Positions 1 through 5,597 of a stretch of DNA of 9,782 nt are shown here, in pieces. Position numbers and translations under genes: made by a program. This stretch comes from Scalindua_A sp046757465 (GTDB lineage Bacteria > Planctomycetota > Brocadiia > Brocadiales > Scalinduaceae). Location: contig JBHHYH010000090.1 in the NCBI GenBank assembly GCA_046757465.1, positions 1 through 9,782 on the forward strand. The letters run 5' to 3'. How positions within the stretch are numbered: position 1 is the first letter of the stretch; the number at the start of each line of letters is the position of its first letter. The notes under the pieces are model-generated. The model saw only the letters and a program-made list of their open reading frames with translations, did no database searches and was not told the DNA's origin.

Positions 1-1099
1 GTGAAGCAATTGCCCGTTTCCATATCAATTCATAGAGGCGTTTCTGGTTTCTGTCGCTACCGGGACTTTTTACTGAAAAATCTGTAGGTCTGATTGCTTC
101 ATGAGCTTCCTGGGCAGAACTGGATTTGGTAGTGTATTGTCTTGTTTCTGAATATTCGGTGCCGTATGCGGAAGTTACTTCTTTTGCCGCGCTGTCCATG
201 GCTAATTTTGAGAGACTTACAGAATCAGTTCTCATATATGTAATCTTACCTGATTCGTATAAGCGTTGTGCCAGGGTCATAGTCTGCGCTACCGAGAACC
301 CGAGCTTAAGACTGGCTTCCTGTTGTAATGTAGAAGTGGTAAAGGGGGCGGCCGGTTTTTTCTGCCCCGGCCTCTTCTCTAGATTATTTATTGAGAACGT
401 GGCCCCAATACATTTGGTCAAGAAGTCCCGGGCTTCCTTCTCGGTGGAAAACCTTTCAGACAATTCCGCCTTTAATATTTTATTGTCACCAACCAGGAAC
501 TCGGCGCTGACTTTGAAGAATGATTGAGTCTCAAATTGCTCAATTTCCCGTTCTCTTTCTACCACCATTCTTACCGCTACTGATTGAACCCTTCCTGCAG
601 AAAGACCGCGGCGGATTTTTTTCCATAAAATTGGGGAGAGTTCAAATCCTACAAGTCTGTCCAGAATCCGTCTGGCCTGTTGCGCATTGACAAGATCGAT
701 ATCAATGCTTCTTGGTGATTCGATGGCACTAAGTATTGCCTGTTTTGTAATTTCACCGAAAACGATTCTTCGCGTATTTTTATCATTTAATTTAAGTGCT
801 TCATTCAAGTGCCATGATATCGCTTCTCCTTCACGGTCTTCATCAGTAGCCAGCCATACTACTTTTGCTTTTTTTGCTGACTTTTTAAGTTCTTTTACAA
901 CGTTCTTTTTTTCTTTAGGGATTTCGTAGGTTGGCCGAAAATCGTTTTTTGTGTCAATAGCATCATTAGCCTTAGGGAGGTCCCTGACATGGCCGAAACA
1001 TGATTTTACAGTAAAATCCTTACCAAGATAACCTTCAATGGTTTTTGCTTTTGCGGGCGACTCTACTATTACAAGATTTTTGATCATAGATTTGACCAT
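1..1099 (-). CDS. topA: DNA topoisomerase I, N-terminal 366 residues (cut by window start)
   Basis: Type IA topoisomerase, which relaxes negatively supercoiled DNA through a transient 5'-phosphotyrosine break. Read on the minus strand, the frame is open from 1099 to the left edge. The TOPRIM domain is at the N terminus: LVIVESPAKAKTI around residues 9-21 supplies the metal-site Glu13, and ATDEDREGEAI (84-94) supplies the DxD acidic pair. The 4-helix region has NAQQARRILDRLVGFELSP (138-156) and RRGLSAGRVQSVA (163-175). The active-site tyrosine is Tyr288 in ITYMRTDS, and QEAHEAIRPTD follows at 330-340. Family members are usually about 700-850 residues, so about half is present; any C-terminal zinc fingers lie outside. 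An in-frame TAA lies 15 bases upstream of the 1099 ATG, so the start is the ATG at 1099 or the one at 1087 (MIKNLVIVES). Neither has a clear Shine-Dalgarno site. It is transcribed divergently from the foldase gene. Confidence 0.97.
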   Translation of the reverse strand, partial: MVKSMIKNLVIVESPAKAKTIEGYLGKDFTVKSCFGHVRDLPKANDAIDTKNDFRPTYEIPKEKKNVVKELKKSAKKAKVVWLATDEDREGEAISWHLNEALKLNDKNTRRIVFGEITKQAILSAIESPRSIDIDLVNAQQARRILDRLVGFELSPILWKKIRRGLSAGRVQSVAVRMVVEREREIEQFETQSFFKVSAEFLVGDNKILKAELSERFSTEKEARDFLTKCIGATFSINNLEKRPGQKKPAAPFTTSTLQQEASLKLGFSVAQTMTLAQRLYESGKITYMRTDSVSLSKLAMDSAAKEVTSAYGTEYSETRQYTTKSSSAQEAHEAIRPTDFSVKSPGSDRNQKRLYELIWKRAIAS

Positions 1100-1165
1100 A
1101 GAATTATATTGTTAATTTTTATGAGGGTTCAAAATATAAAAACACATCTCAGACAAAGGTTAGAA

Positions 1166-1194
1166 ATTAAAACAAAGGCGCTGGCAAGTGTCAA
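1166..1194 (-). promoter_or_regulatory. Probable sigma-70 promoter of topA
   Basis: On the minus strand a perfect -35 hexamer TTGACA (1194-1189) is followed by a 17-base spacer and a -10 hexamer TTTAAT (1171-1166, five of six matches to TATAAT). Transcription would start near 1160, leaving a leader of roughly 60 bases before the topA ATG at 1099. The spacing is optimal, and the position and direction fit. Inferred from sequence only. Confidence 0.7.
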
Positions 1195-1273
1195 GGATTT
1201 TCCAATTAAAGCTTTTTCATGTATATTCACCGTGACCGTTAAATTACGAAAATGAAATTTTTGCAAAAAGCAG

Positions 1274-1302
1274 TTGATAGTTAACACAATGCTTTATATA
1301 AT
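1274..1302 (+). promoter_or_regulatory. Probable sigma-70 promoter of the SurA_N/PpiD-like gene
   Basis: TTGATA (1274-1279) and a perfect TATAAT (1297-1302) are separated by exactly 17 bases. The predicted transcript starts near 1309, about 57 bases before the ATG at 1366. This promoter probably also drives ribF, whose start lies 19 bases after the foldase stop. A second TATAAT at 1315-1320 lacks a matching -35. Confidence 0.72.
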
Positions 1303-1356
1303 TTTATGTTTTATTATAATTAGTAAATACTTTTACAATGTTTGTTCAAAATATGT

Positions 1357-1361
1357 GAGGG
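1357..1361 (+). promoter_or_regulatory. Ribosome binding site that decides the foldase start
   Basis: GAGGG sits 4 bases before the ATG at 1366. The upstream in-frame TTG at 1342 has no comparable purine-rich site in front of it, and the extra eight residues (MFKICEGH) look nothing like a leader. I therefore place the start at 1366. Confidence 0.6.
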
Positions 1362-1365
1362 TCAT

Positions 1366-3069
1366 ATGGCAGCGACAAATTGGTTTCGAAAAAATCAGAA
1401 AAAACTTCTAGGTATCTTAGTTGTATTTCTAATGGTAATATGGGGAATCGGCCCGGCAGTTGATTATATAGTACCGAAGCCTCCTGTTGGGGAAATACTT
1501 GGTGAGAAAATCTCGCAAGAAGAGTTTAGTGATACAGTGGTCAGATGGGCGAGAGTTTTTTTCAGGGATTCTAAAGAGCCTGTAGCTAAACAAGTCTGGA
1601 AGCAATTAGCGCTGGTTCACCAGGCCGAGAGAATGGGTATATTTGTGACGGATGAAGAACTTGTGCAGGAAATACAAAGCTGGTTTCCCGTTGGTCCAGT
1701 GATATTTACTAATAGAGAGGAATATAGGCGTATGCTTGGATCAATATTTCATATGACACAATATCAGTTTGAAAAGACCATTAGAGAATATCTCTTAGCC
1801 CAGAAACTTCAATTCCTATTAAGAAATTCAGTAAAGATTACCAAAGATGAAGCGCTTCAGAGATATGTGAAAGAAAATGAAAAGGTAAAGATCAAATATG
1901 GTGCTTTTAAGGCTAAAGACTTTGTTGATCGTGTTGAAATTGAAGAAGATGAGATCAGGTCTTTTTATGATAAATATAGTGGGAATTTCCCAAATGAAGA
2001 AGAGGGAGCCTGGGGTTATAAGGAACCAGAGAAGGTTAAGATAGAATATGTGATGGCAAGAAACGATGTGATAGAAAAACAAGTTAATGTCACCGATGAA
2101 GAAATGCATGAATATTATGAAGAGAAAAAAGATCTTATGTTCAAAAAGGAAACTGAATATGCACTTAAAGAGGAAGAAAAATCCGAAGATGAGAAATCAA
2201 ACAAAACTTCTACACCAGAATATAAACCTTTTGATGAAGTAAAAGAGCAAATAATTTTTACTTTACGGCTCAAAAAAAGCGAGGCTTTGGCTAACAAACT
2301 AATCGGTGATGCTGATAATGATATCTATGAGAATATTGATGAAGAAGGACTTATTAGTTTTTCAGAACTTGCAGCAAAATATGGTCTGTCATATGTCGTC
2401 CCAACAAACCCGAATGACGGAACAAATTATTTCACGAAAGGCGAGTTAAAAGGAGTGATTAAGGGTCTGGAAAAATTTCCACAGCTTGTATTTGATAGGG
2501 AAATAAACGATCCTTCTCCTCCTCTTAGTTCTTTAGAAGGGAGGCTTATATTTCGAGTGCTAGAAAGAATTGCTCCCAGCATACCTCCTTACAAAGAAAT
2601 CCATGACGAGGTTGCCGAAGACGTTCGGTACGAAAAGGCGTTTAAAAAGGCTGAAACATTTGCGAAAAAATGTCTTGAGAAGATTGGCCAAACATCTTTT
2701 GAAGAAGGCATAAAAATTATTGAAGAAGAAACGGGTAAAATACAAATAGTAGGGACCGATTACTTTAATAGACCTGGTATTATTGGTGAGAATGATTATG
2801 TTAAGGTTTTAGGTTCAGAGAGATTTACACTTGCAACCAAGGCTTTTGATTTAAAAATTGGGGAGTCAGATATTGCAGTGGAAGATAAAGGTGAAAAGAC
2901 ATGTTATGTGGTAATGTTAGTAGATAGGAAGAAGACTGATCTGGAAAAATTTGAAGAGAAAAAAGATTCAATAATGGAAAGATACCTGATTGAAAAACAA
3001 CTAGCGTTTTTATCTGAATGGGAATCACAGGTACATAAGAAAACTCGGTTAGGAAAAAGTAAAAGCTAA
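1366..3069 (+). CDS. Membrane-anchored SurA_N/PpiD-like periplasmic foldase, parvulin domain not recognisable
   Basis: A 567-residue protein with PpiD-style layout: a short basic N terminus (NWFRKNQKK), one membrane anchor at about residues 14-32, then a large extracytoplasmic part. Residues about 42-155 look like a SurA_N-type chaperone domain (GEKISQEEFSD, LVHQAERMGIFVTDEELVQE). Two similar segments follow, 173-207 and 223-259, each starting KVKI.Y and ending in an acidic helix such as VTDEEMHEYYEEK. Where a parvulin prolyl isomerase domain would be expected there is a Glu/Lys-rich linker (about 262-287). The C-terminal half repeats an FxE(L/G).AK..G module and a K/E-rich helix (about 289-317, 408-438, 529-556). 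I do not see the usual parvulin motifs, so a holdase/chaperone role for newly exported proteins is inferred rather than isomerase activity. ribF follows 19 bases downstream, probably on the same transcript. Family assignment is good; the exact name is uncertain. Confidence 0.8.
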   Translation: MAATNWFRKNQKKLLGILVVFLMVIWGIGPAVDYIVPKPPVGEILGEKISQEEFSDTVVRWARVFFRDSKEPVAKQVWKQLALVHQAERMGIFVTDEELVQEIQSWFPVGPVIFTNREEYRRMLGSIFHMTQYQFEKTIREYLLAQKLQFLLRNSVKITKDEALQRYVKENEKVKIKYGAFKAKDFVDRVEIEEDEIRSFYDKYSGNFPNEEEGAWGYKEPEKVKIEYVMARNDVIEKQVNVTDEEMHEYYEEKKDLMFKKETEYALKEEEKSEDEKSNKTSTPEYKPFDEVKEQIIFTLRLKKSEALANKLIGDADNDIYENIDEEGLISFSELAAKYGLSYVVPTNPNDGTNYFTKGELKGVIKGLEKFPQLVFDREINDPSPPLSSLEGRLIFRVLERIAPSIPPYKEIHDEVAEDVRYEKAFKKAETFAKKCLEKIGQTSFEEGIKIIEEETGKIQIVGTDYFNRPGIIGENDYVKVLGSERFTLATKAFDLKIGESDIAVEDKGEKTCYVVMLVDRKKTDLEKFEEKKDSIMERYLIEKQLAFLSEWESQVHKKTRLGKSKS

Positions 3070-3078
3070 GTTCATTTA

Positions 3079-3084
3079 AGAGGA
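3079..3084 (+). promoter_or_regulatory. Ribosome binding site supporting the TTG start of ribF
   Basis: AGAGGA lies 4 bases before TTG at 3089. The first ATG in this frame encodes Met23, inside the conserved nucleotidyl-transferase motif, so it would remove an essential part of the protein. The TTG start is therefore well supported. Confidence 0.65.
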
Positions 3085-3088
3085 TAAA

Positions 3089-4036
3089 TTGGAGACTATT
3101 TTTGGTATAAGAAAATTACAAAGAAAACTTACCTGGCCTGTTGTTACATTGGGAATGTTTGATGGTGTACATTTAGGCCATCAAAAGGTCATTGAAAAAA
3201 TCGTAAGTCTGGCCAACAAAAAAAACGGAGAATCAATAGTTTTAACCTTCGATCGTCACCCGAGGAGCTTTCTTTCAAAGAAACCACAATCTTGCATTAC
3301 ATCGCTTGAACATAGATTGGTTCTGTTCGAACGATTAGGCGTTGATATAACAATTGTATTGAAATTTGATAAGAAGATCGCAGAAACCAGTGCTGAGGAG
3401 TTTATAGCTAAAATAATGTATAACTCGCTTGGCGCCAGGGTGGTTGTGCTTGGATTTAACTGTTTATTTGGCAAGGATAGAAGAGGTAATGCATCTATGG
3501 TGTGTGGTTTTGCACATAAATACGGATTTGAAGTAATTTCATGTGAACCTGTAGAATTTGAAGGTGAAACAATAAGCAGTACTACAATACGCAAGAATAT
3601 CATCCAGGGAAACTTGCAAAAAGCAAAAGGGATGTTAGGAAGACATGTTTCGGTATTTGGTACTGTAATTAAAGGTTCAGGTCGAGGTAAGGAGTTAGGA
3701 TTTCCTACTGCCAATCTTAATCTTCATCATGAGGTAAGACCTCCGTCAGGAGTCTATGCCACTAAGGTGTTCTTTGATGGGAAGGAGTATAATGCTATAA
3801 CCAATATAGGAAAAAGACCCACCTTCGAGGAAAACACACATAAGGATGAGCCTATAGTAGAGGTGCACATAATCGATTTTAATGAGTCAATTTATGGAAG
3901 GGATTTAGAAGTACAGTTCCTTTATAAATTAAGAGAAGAGGCAAAATTTGAAAATGTTGACGAACTAAAGCTACAGTTAGAGCGGGATAAAATGAGACTT
4001 ATGAACAAATCTTTTAAAAAGGTCTTGACAGAATAG
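3089..4036 (+). CDS. ribF: Bifunctional riboflavin kinase / FAD synthetase
   Basis: Cytoplasmic enzyme that phosphorylates riboflavin to FMN and then adenylylates FMN to FAD. At 315 residues it is the normal length for the bifunctional family. The N-terminal adenylyltransferase domain shows GMFDGVHLGHQ (22-32) with the HxGH nucleotide motif at 28-31, LTFDRHPR (52-59), the FGKDRRGN segment (127-134) and ISSTTIR (162-168). The C-terminal flavokinase domain shows GFPTANL (204-210), PPSGVYA (218-224), NIGKRPTF (239-246) and VEVHIIDFN (257-265), whose Glu258 is the likely catalytic base by family comparison. Translation starts at TTG. It lies 19 bases after the foldase stop and is probably cotranscribed with it. 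Its last codons contain the -35 box of the tRNA-Phe promoter. No FMN riboswitch is visible upstream. Confidence 0.96.
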   Translation: METIFGIRKLQRKLTWPVVTLGMFDGVHLGHQKVIEKIVSLANKKNGESIVLTFDRHPRSFLSKKPQSCITSLEHRLVLFERLGVDITIVLKFDKKIAETSAEEFIAKIMYNSLGARVVVLGFNCLFGKDRRGNASMVCGFAHKYGFEVISCEPVEFEGETISSTTIRKNIIQGNLQKAKGMLGRHVSVFGTVIKGSGRGKELGFPTANLNLHHEVRPPSGVYATKVFFDGKEYNAITNIGKRPTFEENTHKDEPIVEVHIIDFNESIYGRDLEVQFLYKLREEAKFENVDELKLQLERDKMRLMNKSFKKVLTE

Positions 4037-4052
4037 TGGTACAACATATAAT
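4025..4052 (+). promoter_or_regulatory. Strong promoter for tRNA-Phe overlapping the ribF 3' end
   Basis: Both hexamers are perfect: TTGACA at 4025-4030, inside the last codons of ribF, and TATAAT at 4047-4052, with a 16-base spacer. The predicted start is near 4059, about 35 bases before the mature tRNA 5' end. Placement in front of a stable RNA gene supports it. Confidence 0.75.
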
Positions 4053-4093
4053 GCACAAGACTAAGCAACGAAATAACTTACAATGTTTTCTTA

Positions 4094-4169
4094 GGGCAGA
4101 TAGCTCAGTTGGTAGAGCACGGGACTGAAAATCCCGGTGTGGTCGGTTCGATTCCGACTCTGCCCACCA
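4094..4169 (+). tRNA. tRNA-Phe, anticodon GAA, CCA encoded
   Basis: A complete 76-base cloverleaf. The acceptor stem GGGCAGA (4094-4100) pairs perfectly with TCTGCCC (4159-4165). The D arm is GCTC/GAGC around an 8-base loop. The anticodon stem CGGGA/TCCCG encloses loop CTGAAAA with anticodon GAA at 4127-4129, which reads UUC/UUU. The variable region is GTGTG, and the T arm is GTCGG-TTCGATT-CCGAC. The discriminator A (4166) is followed by CCA in the genome. There are no mismatches in any stem, so the gene looks functional. No clear T-run terminator follows. Confidence 0.98.
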
Positions 4170-4268
4170 AATCCAGAACGTTTTAACTTGTATCTCTTGT
4201 AAAATAGAGACTAATGGGTAAAAGTAAGTTAACAGATTACCTTATTCCAGACTTATTAAAGAGGATAG

Positions 4269-4283
4269 AGGAGTGATTTGAAT
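4269..4283 (+). repeat. 15-base exact copy of the protease gene's ribosome binding region
   Basis: AGGAGTGATTTGAAT occurs here and again at 5583-5597, directly before and into the S41 protease start codon. The match ends at ATA here and ATG there. This copy precedes no recognisable gene, only the 12-codon TTG frame ending at 4316. Confidence 0.5.
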
Positions 4284-4332
4284 AAGTATTATCTTATGCA
4301 TGCAAAATTACAGTAAAAGGAAATGAGTTGAC

Positions 4333-4606
4333 TAATCCCCCTAAATGCCCCTTTACAGACTGTGTCGTAATAAAGGAAATGCCTATTTTGTCATTCTGAA
4401 TCCTGTGCTGAACTTGTCGCCTGTGGCGCCCCTTGAAGCAACTATCAGATCCGACACGGGTTTCAGTATTGATTCAGAATATAATGATTTCAATAGGTTA
4501 GCAGCCTTAGAGTTCCCGCCCCCCCATTCCTTGCTTACGCAAGGAAGCTATGGGGGAATGGGGGCGGGATGACATTTTGACACAGTCTGTTAGAAAAGGG
4601 GGATTA
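4333..4606. repeat. 274-bp nested inverted-repeat element, MITE-like
   Basis: The ends are inverted: TAATCCCCCT (4333-4342) against AGGGGGATTA (4597-4606), and further in ACAGACTGTGTC (4355-4366) against GACACAGTCTGT (4579-4590), both perfect. Inside, ATTCTGAATC (4393-4402) is inverted at 4471-4480. A GC-rich core at 4515-4568 forms a strong hairpin (described separately). There is no coding capacity and no transposase. The ends suggest a nonautonomous mobile or REP-like element, but I see no clean target-site duplication; a 10-base direct repeat AAAAGGAAAT at 4315-4324 and 4619-4628 is offset by 8 and 12 bases from the ends. It lies only 30 bases before the transketolase start. Confidence 0.65.
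4515..4568. repeat. GC-rich hairpin core inside the 274-bp element
   Basis: CCCGCC (4515-4520) pairs with GGCGGG (4563-4568), and CCCCCA (4521-4526) with TGGGGG (4551-4556). The tip is TTCCTTGC-TTAC-GCAAGGAA (4527-4546). A right-side bulge GCTA (4547-4550) and another, AATGGG, interrupt the stem. The same architecture recurs near 7010-7048. Confidence 0.75.
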
Positions 4607-4620
4607 AAATGTGTCGGCAA

Positions 4621-4625
4621 AAGGA
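4621..4625 (+). promoter_or_regulatory. Probable ribosome binding site of the transketolase gene
   Basis: AAGGA precedes the ATG at 4637 by 11 bases. The alternative upstream ATG at 4550 lies inside a palindromic repeat and would add 29 residues unlike any transketolase. The ATG at 4609 is out of frame and closes after 9 codons. The ATG at 4646 remains possible. Confidence 0.45.
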
Positions 4626-4636
4626 AATATCTCACT

Positions 4637-5578
4637 ATGACAGAAATGAAGGCGACCCGTCAGGCGTATGGTGAGTCGCTAGTTGAACTTGGTGAAAGGA
4701 ACAGAAATATAGTTGTACTTGATGCTGATCTTGCTAAATCTACGACTACAATAAAATTCGGTAAAAGATTCCCGGATAGATTTTTTGATATGGGTGTTGC
4801 AGAGGCAAATATGATGAATACGGCTGCGGGGTTGGCAACATGCGGGAAGATTCCATTTGCAAGCAGCTTCTGTATATTTGCAACGGGAAGGGCATGGGAA
4901 CAAATCAGGAATACAATTTGCAGTAGCGGGTTAAATGTAAAAATTGTCGCCACACATAGTGGTGTGGCAGTTGGTGCAGATGGCGCATCACATCAAGCCA
5001 TTGAGGATATCGCACTAATGAGGGCGATACCTACTATGACCGTTATCGAACCATGTGATGCCATAGAAGCAAAAAAAGCAGTTTTCGCAGCAGCGGAGTT
5101 CAAAGGACCAGTTTATATTCGTATGGGAAGGGCTCCGGTACCTACGATTACAACGCCAAACACCGAATTCAAGATAGGAAAGGCGGTAATATTAAGGGAA
5201 GGGAAAGATGTCTCTATTATTGCATGTGGTAGTTTAGTTACAAATTCTCTAAAGGCAGCAGAAATATTGTCCGGTGAAGGGATAGAGGCTACCGTTGTAA
5301 ACATGCATACATTAAAGCCGATAGATGTAAAGACGTTAACACGGTTAGCTAAAGAAACAGGTGCAATAGTAACGGCAGAACAACATGTCCTTGATGGCGG
5401 TCTGGGGAGTTGTGTTGCCGTTGTCCTTGCCAGGGAGTATCCAGTACCAATTGAAATGATTGGTATAGATAATCGCTTTGGCCAATCTGGTGATCCCGAG
5501 ATACTATTTAAAGAGTACCATCTAACTGCTGAAGACATTGTGAAAGCAGTGAAGAAGGTGATTAAAAGAAAAAAATAA
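4637..5578 (+). CDS. Transketolase, C-terminal subunit (split type)
   Basis: Second half of a thiamine-diphosphate enzyme that moves two-carbon ketol units between sugar phosphates. In the split form this subunit carries the pyrimidine-binding and C-terminal domains and needs an N-terminal partner. The 313-residue length fits the family. Visible motifs are KATRQAYGESLVELG (5-19), VVLDADLAKST (26-36), GVAEANMMNTAAGLA (53-67) with Glu56 as the likely cofactor-activating glutamate, GADGASHQAIEDIALMR (113-129) and GPVYIRMGR (157-165). The C-terminal domain has AEQHVLDGGLGS (247-258) and FGQSGDPEILFKEYHLTAEDIV (281-302, key residues G282, G285 and H295). The partner gene, often directly upstream, is not here; that position holds a repeat element and tRNA-Phe. 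A 1-deoxyxylulose-5-phosphate synthase or E1-beta role is less likely given length and motifs. The S41 protease follows 17 bases later. Confidence 0.92.
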   Translation: MTEMKATRQAYGESLVELGERNRNIVVLDADLAKSTTTIKFGKRFPDRFFDMGVAEANMMNTAAGLATCGKIPFASSFCIFATGRAWEQIRNTICSSGLNVKIVATHSGVAVGADGASHQAIEDIALMRAIPTMTVIEPCDAIEAKKAVFAAAEFKGPVYIRMGRAPVPTITTPNTEFKIGKAVILREGKDVSIIACGSLVTNSLKAAEILSGEGIEATVVNMHTLKPIDVKTLTRLAKETGAIVTAEQHVLDGGLGSCVAVVLAREYPVPIEMIGIDNRFGQSGDPEILFKEYHLTAEDIVKAVKKVIKRKK

Positions 5579-5582
5579 AACA

Positions 5583-5597
5583 AGGAGTGATTTGAAT
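5583..5597 (+). repeat. Second copy of the 15-base repeat, serving as the protease RBS
   Basis: AGGAGTGATTTGAAT, identical to 4269-4283. Here AGGAG (5583-5587) is a strong Shine-Dalgarno site 8 bases before the ATG at 5596, so this copy is clearly functional. Confidence 0.6.

Larger units (their letters stand above)
4170..4636. other. 467-base noncoding gap between tRNA-Phe and transketolase
   Basis: This stretch holds no convincing gene. Its first part (4170-4332) is AT-rich with no clear promoter or terminator. It contains a good Shine-Dalgarno sequence (AGGAG at 4269-4273) ahead of a 12-codon TTG frame at 4278-4316 (MNKYYLMHAKLQ), which is too short to call. The second part (4333-4606) is the nested inverted-repeat element described separately. 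Open frames that cross the element, such as those starting at 4345 or 4550, read through palindromes and resemble nothing I recognise. Confidence 0.75.

Noticed and set aside
126..929. Plus-strand open frames at 126-527 and 687-929
   Set aside because: They lie entirely within the minus-strand topA frame, which carries all the family motifs, so they are antisense shadows.
1342..1365. TTG start of the foldase at 1342
   Set aside because: There is no ribosome binding site before it, while the ATG at 1366 has GAGGG and gives a normal basic N terminus before the anchor.
3070..3088. FMN riboswitch before ribF
   Set aside because: Only 19 bases separate ribF from the preceding stop, far too short for an FMN aptamer.
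4480..4485. TATAAT inside the repeat element as a transketolase promoter
   Set aside because: The bases at the matching -35 position (CGGGTT) are poor, and one -10-like hexamer in AT-rich DNA is expected by chance.
4345..4572. 75-codon open frame over the repeat element
   Set aside because: It reads through inverted repeats and the GC-rich palindrome, has no ribosome binding site, and resembles no protein I know.
4315..4628. 10-base AAAAGGAAAT direct repeats as a target-site duplication
   Set aside because: The copies are offset from the element ends by different distances (8 and 12 bases) and are purine-rich sequences resembling ribosome binding sites, so chance is likely.
4550..4636. 29-residue N-terminal extension of transketolase
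   Set aside because: Its ATG lies in the bulge and stem of the palindrome and the residues do not match transketolase; the ATG at 4637 gives the usual start KATRQAYGESL.
4094..4636. tRNA-Phe as an integration site with a genomic island downstream
   Set aside because: I found no second copy of the tRNA 3' end in the window, and no integrase; downstream genes are housekeeping.
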